Source: Candidatus Omnitrophota bacterium
Lineage (GTDB): Bacteria; Omnitrophota; Gorgyraeia; Gygaellales; Profunditerraquicolaceae
Assembly: GCA_028711825.1 (NCBI GenBank)
Contig: JAQTRM010000038.1
Location: forward strand, 1 to 10,774
DNA length: 10,774 nucleotides
Direction of reading: 5' to 3'
Position 1 is the first letter of the stretch, and every line of letters begins with the position of its first letter. The position numbers and the translations under genes are program-made. Shown here in pieces: positions 5,533-10,774 of the stretch. Under the pieces are notes generated by a model, which searched no databases, had not been told where the DNA came from, and worked only from the letters and a program-made list of their open reading frames with translations.

Positions 5533-5814
5533 CTAACGTTTGTCCTCCTCCTTAACCTCCTGAGCCTGGACATCAATGACATCGTCCCTCCGTCCGGGGC
5601 CCCGCCTCTCTCCGGATTCACCCTGCATCATCTTGGTGATCCCGGAAAGAAAGATCCTGGCCCTGAACAAGAAGATAACGATTAAAAACGCCTCCAGGCC
5701 CAGCCATAATCCGGTTGAAGCGAGAATCCTTCTGCCGAAGAAAAGGTTAAATATGATCAAAAACGGCAAAAGACATCCCGTTCCGTTCATCCGCACATAT
5801 CCCGATGAAGACAT
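5533..5814 (-). CDS. Small two-TM membrane protein next to the glycosyltransferase
   Basis: A 93-aa protein not recognised as a known family. It has two hydrophobic segments, about 13-27 (GCLLPFLIIFNLFFG) and 31-50 (LASTGLWLGLEAFLIVIFLF), joined by a very short turn (RRI), then a charged cytoplasmic-type tail from RARIF onward (RRGPGRRDDVIDVQAQEVKEEDKR). The ATG overlaps the nitroreductase stop by one base (TAATG), and GGGAG 8 bp upstream supports the start. It sits 14 bp before the DPM1-like gene. The hairpin-like topology and position suggest a membrane partner for that enzyme, but this is inferred from context alone. Confidence 0.78.
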   Translation of the reverse strand: MSSSGYVRMNGTGCLLPFLIIFNLFFGRRILASTGLWLGLEAFLIVIFLFRARIFLSGITKMMQGESGERRGPGRRDDVIDVQAQEVKEEDKR

Positions 5815-6317
5815 TAAAATTTCTCCCAGTGTAATATTTCTTTCAATTCCCTTTTGGGCATCATTTTAAAAACATTTTTCGCGTCGGGATAACCCAGGGC
5901 CACCATACTGATCAATTTCAGCTCCCGGGGCGCGTTCAAAAGCCGGGAGACCTCTCCACAATAAGGTTTTTTATCTCCCGCCACCCAGCAGGAACCAATC
6001 CCCAGGGCGGTCGCCGCCAGAAGGATATTGCAGGTGGCGGCGCTCCCGTCCTCCAGAAAATATTTGGTATCGGCGGAAAATACTGCGATACAAGCCGCCG
6101 CCTCCGCGATAAATCTTCCATTCTCGGCGATACCGGCCAGGCGCTTCAAAACCTGCTTATCCGTCACGACCACGAATTCCCAGGGCTGCAGGTTCCTGGC
6201 AGTAGCGGCGAAACGCGCCGCGTCTACCAAGCTTTCAAGTTTTTTAGCGGGGATCTGCTTATTGTTAAAACTCCGGATGCTGCGCCTGATCTTCAGGAAC
6301 CTTAAAAAAGTATCCAT
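5814..6317 (-). CDS. Nitroreductase family flavoprotein
   Basis: A 167-aa FMN-dependent nitroreductase-family protein, cytoplasmic, normally a dimer reducing nitro, quinone or flavin-type substrates with NAD(P)H. The phosphate-contacting N-terminal motif is KIRRSIRSF (9-17). The block ATARNLQPWEFVVVTD (39-53) and the glycine-rich segment ATALGIGSCWVAGD (102-115) are typical, as is the late VALGYPDA (139-146). At 167 aa it is on the short side, like the small stand-alone group often annotated only as nitroreductase family. The start is ATG 6315-6317, with GAGGTG 4 bp upstream; the open frame reaches 90 bp further, but the extra residues are unlike the family and overlap the thioesterase gene. 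Its stop overlaps the next ATG by one base. Substrate unknown. Confidence 0.9.
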   Translation of the reverse strand: MDTFLRFLKIRRSIRSFNNKQIPAKKLESLVDAARFAATARNLQPWEFVVVTDKQVLKRLAGIAENGRFIAEAAACIAVFSADTKYFLEDGSAATCNILLAATALGIGSCWVAGDKKPYCGEVSRLLNAPRELKLISMVALGYPDAKNVFKMMPKRELKEILHWEKF

Positions 6318-6343
6318 TCCGCACCTCATTTTTAAAAAATGGT

Positions 6344-6721
6344 TTAAAGAAGTTTTTTCCGCAGTTCTTCGGGGATAGCTTGGGGCTTGAGGGAACGGTC
6401 TACGCAAACCAGGACCGTCCTGGCCTTGACGATCAAACGGCTGTCCTGGTTATATATTTCATGCAGGAATTCGATCCGCACTCCGGTCATCTCGCCGACC
6501 GATGTCTTGATATCCAGATCGTCGGCATAGACCGCCGGGTATTTATAGTCGATTTCCTGCCGCATCACCACAAACATTACCCCGGAATCGGAAAGCTGCT
6601 TGATAGAAGATCCTTTTTGCGCGAAATATTCCGTGCGGGCTTCCTCCAGGAAATCAAGGTAATTGGCGTAATAGACCACTCCGCCGCAATCCGTATGATG
6701 GTAATAAATACGCTGTTTCAT
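6344..6721 (-). CDS. YbgC/FadM-type acyl-CoA thioesterase
   Basis: A 125-aa single hot-dog-fold thioesterase that would hydrolyse acyl-CoA or acyl-ACP thioesters. The active-site motif is near the N terminus: IYYHHTDCGGVVYYANYLDFLEEAR, with the catalytic Asp at D11. The following FVVMRQEIDYKYPAVYADDLDI and VLVCVDRSLKPQAIP also match the family. Length is typical. The start is ATG 6719-6721: the family begins just here, and the 21-bp upstream extension to a TTG adds nothing conserved. The ribosome site is poor (GAGGAT lies 13 bp away), so it may rely on coupling to mtaB, whose stop is 23 bp upstream. In many Gram-negatives ybgC is part of the tol-pal operon, but no tol genes are present here. 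Substrate unknown. Confidence 0.92.
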   Translation of the reverse strand: MKQRIYYHHTDCGGVVYYANYLDFLEEARTEYFAQKGSSIKQLSDSGVMFVVMRQEIDYKYPAVYADDLDIKTSVGEMTGVRIEFLHEIYNQDSRLIVKARTVLVCVDRSLKPQAIPEELRKKLL

Positions 6722-6744
6722 ATCTTTTAAATATATCCTCAAAG

Positions 6745-8019
6745 TTACGGGTTGTCAATATATTCCCCGGTAAAGAGATCGCCGCTCAGGGATTTCAACC
6801 TTACCGCGAAAGTATTATTCCGTGCCCCGGGCGCAAAAGGCAGCTTCACCCTTAAGTAATTATCCGTCAACCCCTCGAGGTATCCGGCCTGTTCTTTAAA
6901 CCTTCCCTCCACCAGGACACGCGCGCTCTTCCCGGTAAAACCCTCCATAAAATCCTCGCGGCATTCCGCGGCGGCGGCGGATAACTCTAAACCGCGGCGG
7001 CGGATCGTCTCCGGAGCAACTTTACCCGTGAATCCGGCGGCCCTGGTATAAGGGCGCACAGAATAAGGAAAAATATGCACCTTAAGCGGCTTGACGCTTT
7101 TCACCAGATCGAGCGTATTCCGGAAGGCGGTTTCGGTTTCCCCGGGAAAACCTACCATGCAGTCCGTAGTAATCGAAATACCCGGTACCGCCGATTTAAG
7201 CCCGGAAACCAAATCTTTATAATTTTCACGGCCGTATTTACGGTTCATCAGGCGCAGGATACGGTCATCCCCGCTCTGCATCGGGATATGCAAATGCCGG
7301 CAGAACTTTTTGCTTCTCCGCAGGCAGCGGATCAACCCTGAAGTGACATCTCCAGCCTCGATGGAACTCAACCTGATCCTTTCCAGGCCTTCAATCTTTT
7401 CCAGGGAACCGATTACTTCAATCAATGTATCCCCGTTCTTCTCTCCTTTACCGTAAGAGCCCAAACAGATCCCGGTGAGAACAATCTCCTTATAGCCCGC
7501 CGCAGCCAGACGCCCGGCTTCCCGCAACAGATCCTTTAACGGTTTGCTCCGCGGCCTGCCGCGGACAAGCGCTACTTTGCAATAAGAACAAAAATTGTCG
7601 CAGCCGTCCTGGATCTTCAAAAAAGCCCTTGTGCGCTGCGAAAATCCGCTTATCTCATCGGGGAAGAAAGACTTTTTAACGACAAGATAAACCCCTTCGA
7701 TCTTTTTTATCTCTTCCCAATCCTTCTCCACCAGGCAGCCGGTCACGATAACTTTCGGCCGGGGACCGGACTGCACGCAGCGGCGGATGATATTGCGCGA
7801 TTTCTGGTCTGCCGAAGAAGTTACGGTGCAGGTATTAATTAAAAAATAATCCGGGAGCTCTTCCGCTTTTGCCTCCCGGAACCCCCGCGAAAGAAACCTT
7901 TCGCGGATACTCTGCGTATCATACTGATTAGCCTTGCAGCCGAGGGTAAAAAACCTTACCGCGGGAAGCCGGGATCCTTCCCGGCGAAAACGGGGGGCGG
8001 GTTTGCTATTCTTCCGCAT
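6745..8019 (-). CDS. mtaB: tRNA N6-threonylcarbamoyladenosine methylthiotransferase, MtaB type
   Basis: A 424-aa radical-SAM methylthiotransferase that would convert t6A to ms2t6A at position 37 of ANN-decoding tRNAs. Domains: N-terminal UPF0004 with TLGCKANQYDTQ (C28), INTCTVTSSAD (C64) and VTGCLVEKD (C95) for the auxiliary 4Fe-4S cluster; radical SAM core with IQDGCDNFCSYC (C140, C144, C147) for the SAM-binding cluster; C-terminal TRAM domain from about GKSARVLVEG. The GCKANQYDT and LTGICLGSYG forms favour MtaB over MiaB or RimO. After the cysteine triad the usual IIPYARG reads KVALVRG, a mild divergence. The start chosen is ATG 8017-8019, which overlaps rsmE by 14 bp with no clear ribosome site, so translation is probably coupled. 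The open frame extends 210 bp further upstream, but only as an overlap with rsmE. Confidence 0.93.
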   Translation of the reverse strand: MRKNSKPAPRFRREGSRLPAVRFFTLGCKANQYDTQSIRERFLSRGFREAKAEELPDYFLINTCTVTSSADQKSRNIIRRCVQSGPRPKVIVTGCLVEKDWEEIKKIEGVYLVVKKSFFPDEISGFSQRTRAFLKIQDGCDNFCSYCKVALVRGRPRSKPLKDLLREAGRLAAAGYKEIVLTGICLGSYGKGEKNGDTLIEVIGSLEKIEGLERIRLSSIEAGDVTSGLIRCLRRSKKFCRHLHIPMQSGDDRILRLMNRKYGRENYKDLVSGLKSAVPGISITTDCMVGFPGETETAFRNTLDLVKSVKPLKVHIFPYSVRPYTRAAGFTGKVAPETIRRRGLELSAAAAECREDFMEGFTGKSARVLVEGRFKEQAGYLEGLTDNYLRVKLPFAPGARNNTFAVRLKSLSGDLFTGEYIDNP

Positions 8020-8743
8020 TGAATTTGATAAAACTTGCTGCGGCGATCGCTGCGGTATCGACGCGTAAAACCTGAGCCCCCAGGCTGACGGGCAAAAAAC
8101 CGCAAGTCCGGGCAAGGGAAACTTCCTGCGGCGTAAAATCCCCTTCCGGGCCGATAAATAGGACAACCTCTTTAAACTGCCTCCCGCTGCCGCCGAGGGC
8201 TTCTTTAAGAGTTCTCCTTTCGCCCTCAAGGGTAGCGATTAATTTTAGAGCGGCCCCTTGCGTTTCCCGGACAGCCTGGCTGAAAGCGGTGAGCGGACTG
8301 ATCCTGATATGTTTATTACGCTGGCTCTGCTTAAGGGCGCTTTGCGCGATCTTCTCCCACCTTTCTAAACGCCGCGCCCCCTTCTCTTTATCTATCTTCA
8401 CTATTACCCGGGCAGTCCGCAGAGGGATAATACGGGCAACCCCCAGCTGGGTAAGCTTATCGATAATATCGTCCATCTTCACATTCTTGGGCAGGGCGCA
8501 GGCAACGGTAATCTCCGTCTCCAGCCCGTTAAGCGGCCTTCTTTCCCTGACTTTCAGCTTAACGCAATCTTCATCGGATTCCAGGACTGTAAATAAGTAC
8601 TCCACCCCAAAACGGTCGAAAACCGCCACCTCATCTCCCGGATTAATCCGCAGGACATTCCGGAGGTGATGCAGTTGTTCCCGGTCTTTTAGAAAAAAGA
8701 TCTCCCCTTCCAATATAATCTTCTCAACCAAAAAACGCCGCAT
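8006..8743 (-). CDS. rsmE: 16S rRNA (uracil(1498)-N(3))-methyltransferase
   Basis: A 245-aa SPOUT-class methyltransferase that would methylate N3 of U1498 in 16S rRNA of the small subunit, using SAM. The N-terminal PUA-like part begins MRRFLVE and includes HHLRNVLRINPGDEVAVFD (25-43). The knotted C-terminal domain carries KMDDIIDKLTQLGV (89-102), QSQRN (139-143), the SAM-binding loop IGPEGDFTPQE (197-207) and LGAQVLRVDTAAIAA (221-235). The last usually reads LRxETA, so V and D here are conservative changes. Length is standard. GGAG 10 bp before the ATG supports the start. It follows the Memo/AMMECR1 gene by 17 bp and overlaps mtaB by 14 bp, pairing two RNA-modification genes. Confidence 0.95.
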   Translation of the reverse strand: MRRFLVEKIILEGEIFFLKDREQLHHLRNVLRINPGDEVAVFDRFGVEYLFTVLESDEDCVKLKVRERRPLNGLETEITVACALPKNVKMDDIIDKLTQLGVARIIPLRTARVIVKIDKEKGARRLERWEKIAQSALKQSQRNKHIRISPLTAFSQAVRETQGAALKLIATLEGERRTLKEALGGSGRQFKEVVLFIGPEGDFTPQEVSLARTCGFLPVSLGAQVLRVDTAAIAAASFIKFNAEE

Positions 8744-8760
8744 CTTTTAGCTTCTCCTTA

Positions 8761-10320
8761 CTATTTGCCGGTTTCGGAAAAAACGTCGGCGCTGAAGATG
8801 TAAACTTCCGTATCGCCGTCCCTCCAGGCATCCTTACTCATCCCGGCCTTATCTTCACAAAGATGATTTAAAAACTCTTCCTTACTCCAGCCGGTTTCAA
8901 CAGCAACCTGGGGCAGAAATACCCCGCTGCGGCCCCCTTTTCTTACCAATACCCCGTGCCTGCCCAATTCGATCTCATCCGGAGACGAGACGCGCTTCAG
9001 GTCGGAAAGGACCGAAATCTCTATTTTAACCTGCCCGAGTTCAGGAAGGGTCAACTCCGGAAAACGGGGGTCATCTGCCGCCGCCTCAACCGCCATGTGA
9101 GAAACCGTCAAATACAGCGGCTCGTTCGCCGTGAGGCTCCCGATACAACCCCTCAGCCGGTGATTCAAAGTTAAAGTAACGAAAGCCCCGGCTTTACGGT
9201 TCAGCGCCGGATCGGTTACGGCAAACTCTTTTCTTTTGCCGTTTGCCAGATATTCCCGGATCGATTCGCGCGCGATCTTTAAAAGTTCGTCTTTTTGTGC
9301 GGCACTCAACATATTTTCTCCTTCCCCTGCGGTAATCGCGCAGCTGGCATAACCCACCGTCCAATTTCCTTTAACCAGGTCCCCGGTAACCTCCGCGGAG
9401 TTGGTATGCGATAATATTACGGCCTTGCCGCAGCCTAAGTCTTTCGCGGTTTTTAAAAGTATTACCGCCGCAAACCCTCCGCAGGCCTGGGCACGGCCTT
9501 CCCGCAAAGCGTAATACAGCTTGCGGTAATCCATCTCTTTGATCAACCCCAGGGTAACAGCGTCGGTCTCTTCCGCCTCCCGGAAATCATATCCATGATA
9601 CAGGTCGCTTGAAACCACCAAGAGAACATCCTCTCTCTCTCCGATCGCCGCCGCCAGGGAAGACGCGATCGCTTCGCAATCCTCCAGGGAACAATCCCCT
9701 ACAACGACCGGGACAATCTTAAAAGAAGAATCCGGCAGGTTTTTCTTTTTTTCGCGAAGATCCATTTTACGCCCTAAAACCCTCTGCAGAAAAGGAATCT
9801 GGACCTCCACGGAATGTTCGTTATCGAAAGCGTCCGGATCCTCAAAAATCACGCCTTCCTTTTTCACAAGCCTGCCAATAAATTCTCCGTCGACGTCAAC
9901 CCGCCCCAGGCTGGTTATGAAGTATTTCCCGCCGTAAAGAGCCGCGCCGCTGAAAAGACGATGATGGCTGGTCCCCAGGATAATTACGGTTTTATAATCT
10001 TTCCCCTCGATAAGCTTATAACCAAAGGCGGCGGTTGGGCCGGAAAACCCGTAACCGGCGTGAGGGCTGATCAGCCCCAGGACACGTTCGGAAATAACCG
10101 GAGGATCGGCTTCATCCAAAAAACCGTCGATCATTTCCAAAAGCGCCTTTCTGTCTTTCGGGTAAAATTTACCCGCGAATTCAGGGTCTTTAAACGAAAA
10201 GTCAGCGTGCGCCTTGGAGGTATTGCCATGCGATAGGGGGAATTTTACGGAATCGGCGCGGCATAAAAAAGGGGAAAAAACAAGAAATTGTATTACCAGG
10301 AAAAGGATTTTATAAGGCAT
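8761..10320 (-). CDS. Memo/AMMECR1 fusion (AmmeMemoRadiSam B-A) with signal peptide
   Basis: A 519-aa two-domain protein joining AmmeMemoRadiSam components B and A. Residues about 46-330 form a Memo-like domain (starts DPEFAGKFYP). Its metal-site residues are all present: H87 in ISPHAGYGFSG, H119/H120 in GTSHH, H242 in SSDLYHG and C280 in QACGGFA; NEHSVEVQIPFLQ (167-179) is also typical. Residues about 338-517 are AMMECR1-like, with GAFVTL (378-383), LRGCIGS (389-395) and DPRFPEL (417-423). The N terminus MPYKILFLVIQFLVFSPFLCRADS has a Lys, a hydrophobic core and a likely signal-peptidase site after A22, so export is predicted. This is unusual, since these proteins are generally cytoplasmic. 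The third partner, the radical SAM enzyme, is not in the window. The biochemical role of the system is unsettled. AGG 8 bp before the ATG; likely first gene of the operon. Confidence 0.9.
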   Translation of the reverse strand: MPYKILFLVIQFLVFSPFLCRADSVKFPLSHGNTSKAHADFSFKDPEFAGKFYPKDRKALLEMIDGFLDEADPPVISERVLGLISPHAGYGFSGPTAAFGYKLIEGKDYKTVIILGTSHHRLFSGAALYGGKYFITSLGRVDVDGEFIGRLVKKEGVIFEDPDAFDNEHSVEVQIPFLQRVLGRKMDLREKKKNLPDSSFKIVPVVVGDCSLEDCEAIASSLAAAIGEREDVLLVVSSDLYHGYDFREAEETDAVTLGLIKEMDYRKLYYALREGRAQACGGFAAVILLKTAKDLGCGKAVILSHTNSAEVTGDLVKGNWTVGYASCAITAGEGENMLSAAQKDELLKIARESIREYLANGKRKEFAVTDPALNRKAGAFVTLTLNHRLRGCIGSLTANEPLYLTVSHMAVEAAADDPRFPELTLPELGQVKIEISVLSDLKRVSSPDEIELGRHGVLVRKGGRSGVFLPQVAVETGWSKEEFLNHLCEDKAGMSKDAWRDGDTEVYIFSADVFSETGK

Positions 10321-10360
10321 GCTGACAACCTGAGGTTTTTATTCCGGTGCTTCTGTATTT

Positions 10361-10385
10361 GCTATTTGCAACGCGCTATTTGCAA
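10361..10385. repeat. Short direct repeat GCTATTTGCAA
   Basis: GCTATTTGCAA occurs at 10361-10371 and again at 10375-10385 (period 14 bp). The second copy overlaps a perfect palindrome ATTTGCAAAT (10378-10387). It lies 40-65 bp upstream of the Memo/AMMECR1 start, a position where an activator or repressor could bind. Confidence 0.5.
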
Positions 10386-10386
10386 A

Positions 10387-10404
10387 TTGGTGGACCCGCC
10401 AAAA
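10387..10404. repeat. 18-bp direct repeat, copy 1
   Basis: TTGGTGGACCCGCCAAAA, identical to 10608-10625. Each copy is itself a near-palindrome (TTGGTGG and CCGCCAA with one T-G pair). Two exact copies 221 bp apart suggest a dispersed element. Confidence 0.7.
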
Positions 10405-10415
10405 TTCGATTCGCT

Positions 10416-10434
10416 ATGCCGCTTGTCGCGGCAT
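10416..10434. repeat. Inverted repeat with TTGTC loop
   Basis: ATGCCGC and GCGGCAT form a perfect 7-bp stem around TTGTC. The same loop, again flanked by C and G, caps the next, larger hairpin. Confidence 0.65.
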
Positions 10435-10450
10435 TACGCTCTCTTTAGTG

Positions 10451-10485
10451 CACTTAAAATTTTTCTTGTCGAAAAATTTTAAGTG
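10451..10485. repeat. Perfect 15-bp inverted repeat with TTGTC loop
   Basis: CACTTAAAATTTTTC (10451-10465) and its exact complement (10471-10485) flank TTGTC. The stem has internal T and A runs in both arms, so it could in part act as a bidirectional terminator, but it lacks a GC-rich base, and the arms are more like those of an inserted palindromic element. Confidence 0.75.
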
Positions 10486-10492
10486 GAGCTCA

Positions 10493-10551
10493 AGGAGAAT
10501 CGTCCGCCAAACTACTTGGCGGATCCGCCTCGTTTTGTGGCGGAAACTCCT
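10493..10551. repeat. Nested stem-loops built on TCCGCC/GGCGGA
   Basis: Two adjacent hairpins, TCCGCCAA-ACTAC-TTGGCGGA (10503-10523) and TCCGCC with GGCGGA around a 9-nt loop (10524-10544), are enclosed by a short outer stem AGGAG (10493-10497) with CTCCT (10547-10551). The arms of the two inner hairpins can also pair with each other. The arrangement is cloverleaf-like but has no tRNA signature. Confidence 0.6.
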
Positions 10552-10607
10552 AACCCCTAGTAAATTTTATTATCTCCCCTTTGGGGTCAGGATAATCAAT
10601 TTATTAT

Positions 10608-10652
10608 TTGGTGGACCCGCCAAAACTGGAAGTTTTGGCGAGGTCTCACCAA
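10608..10652. repeat. 45-bp imperfect palindrome containing direct-repeat copy 2
   Basis: The arms TTGGTG, GACC, CGCCAAAACT pair with AGTTTTGGCG, GGTC, CACCAA: a 20-bp stem with two single-base bulges and a GGA loop. The left arm begins with the second copy of the 18-bp repeat (10608-10625). Its outermost right segment, CACCAA, is shared with the next hairpin. Confidence 0.75.
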
Positions 10653-10675
10653 TTTTTGCAAAGCAAAAATTGGTG
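10647..10675. repeat. Perfect 13-bp inverted repeat
   Basis: CACCAATTTTTGC (10647-10659) and its exact complement (10663-10675) with an AAA loop. Its first six bases also complete the preceding palindrome, so the two full hairpins cannot form together on one strand. Confidence 0.75.
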
Positions 10676-10683
10676 GTGCGTAT

Positions 10684-10708
10684 TGGAGAAAGTTAGAACC
10701 TGTCTCCA
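10684..10708. repeat. Short inverted repeat TGGAGA/TCTCCA
   Basis: A 6-bp stem (10684-10689 with 10703-10708) around a 13-nt loop. Weak alone, but it continues the run of stem-loops. Confidence 0.4.
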
Positions 10709-10746
10709 GCACTCACCGTTAAAATAATTTCAATCTTTGTCAATGT

Positions 10747-10767
10747 TCCGCGCGCGGAGCGCGCTCC
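10747..10767. repeat. Two overlapping GC-rich palindromes
   Basis: TCCGCGCGCGGA (10747-10758) and GGAGCGCGCTCC (10756-10767) are each perfect 12-bp palindromes sharing GGA. GCGCGC occurs on both sides of GGA, so a larger hairpin is also possible. Confidence 0.6.
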
Positions 10768-10774
10768 CGTATTT

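Larger units (their letters stand above)
10321..10774. other. Non-coding, palindrome-dense region upstream of the long operon
   Basis: 454 bp with no credible gene; the short open frames here run through hairpins and have protein-unlike composition. The first 70 bp should hold the promoter of the minus-strand operon, but no clear -35/-10 pair stands out. From 10361 to 10767 the sequence is almost a chain of stem-loops (listed separately), plus direct repeats. Possibilities are a cluster of small dispersed palindromic elements, a structured RNA, or the edge of a larger repeat region that continues past the window. No tRNA, rRNA or known ncRNA was recognised. Confidence 0.6.

Noticed and set aside
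6318..6407. A 30-residue N-terminal extension of the nitroreductase
   Set aside because: It overlaps the thioesterase gene, and a well-placed ribosome site (GAGGTG) precedes the ATG at 6315-6317, where family similarity begins.
8020..8229. A 70-residue N-terminal extension of MtaB
   Set aside because: The extension lies wholly within rsmE, has unusual composition and is not part of the methylthiotransferase family, which begins close to the ATG at 8017-8019.
8743..10320. A lipobox in the Memo/AMMECR1 signal peptide (C20)
   Set aside because: The residues before the cysteine are P-F-L rather than a small-residue lipobox; cleavage after A22 by signal peptidase I is the better fit.
10321..10400. 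A defined promoter for the long operon
   Set aside because: Several TTGCAA and AATAAA-like pieces occur, but no pair with 16-18 bp spacing was good enough to report.
10481..10560. A tRNA gene, suggested by GTGGAGCTCAAGGAGAATCG and the cloverleaf-like folding
   Set aside because: No T-loop GTTCGAATC-type sequence, no proper acceptor stem and no anticodon arm of the right size could be found on either strand.
10288..10696. Short plus-strand open frames of 64 and 82 aa in the right-end spacer
   Set aside because: They run straight through perfect palindromes, have no ribosome site of note and read as protein-unlike mixtures.

Overview
The window looks like a stretch of core chromosome from an uncultured Gram-negative-type bacterium. 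Base composition is moderate in genes and AT-rich between them, genes are tightly packed on one strand, and small proteins with no recognisable family are common. A member of Candidatus Omnitrophota or a nearby lineage is my best guess, from gene style only; nothing here proves it. Except for one truncated gene at the left edge, every gene lies on the minus strand, so transcription runs right to left.

Layout, left to right. Positions 1-179 hold the C-terminal tail of a plus-strand gene. An AT-rich convergent gap (180-437) follows. Then comes a compact SOS-type operon, read from 2506 down to 438: lexA, a small DUF6504-like protein, and a Y-family DNA polymerase (dinB). The lexA promoter is very clear: a consensus -35 box, an 18-bp spacer filled by a near-perfect palindrome (the presumed LexA operator), and a -10 box so close to the ATG that the mRNA should be leaderless. 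A short repeat, CTTACCGGGATT, clusters around and inside dinB. Next are a two-TM small protein with its own promoter and terminator (2607-2849), a two-gene unit of a DUF362 ferredoxin-like protein and an 83-aa unknown (3004-4332), and a 62-aa DUF2934 protein (4403-4591) preceded by a strong terminator-like hairpin.

The right half is one probable seven-gene operon, read from 10320 down to 4778: an exported Memo/AMMECR1 fusion, rsmE (16S rRNA m3U1498 methyltransferase), mtaB (tRNA t6A37 methylthiotransferase), a YbgC/FadM thioesterase, a nitroreductase, a 93-aa membrane protein, and a DPM1-like family 2 glycosyltransferase. Gaps are 14-26 bp, and two junctions overlap (rsmE/mtaB by 14 bp, nitroreductase/93-aa gene by 1 bp). 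The theme is RNA modification plus housekeeping envelope and redox functions, not one linear pathway.

The last 454 bp (10321-10774) hold no credible gene but are unusually dense in palindromes: about ten stem-loops, an 18-bp direct repeat, and two hairpins that compete for the same strand. No rRNA, tRNA, CRISPR array, transposase or phage gene was seen. The points most worth following are the LexA operator, the repeat family in and around dinB, the exported Memo/AMMECR1 fusion, and the palindrome-rich right end.
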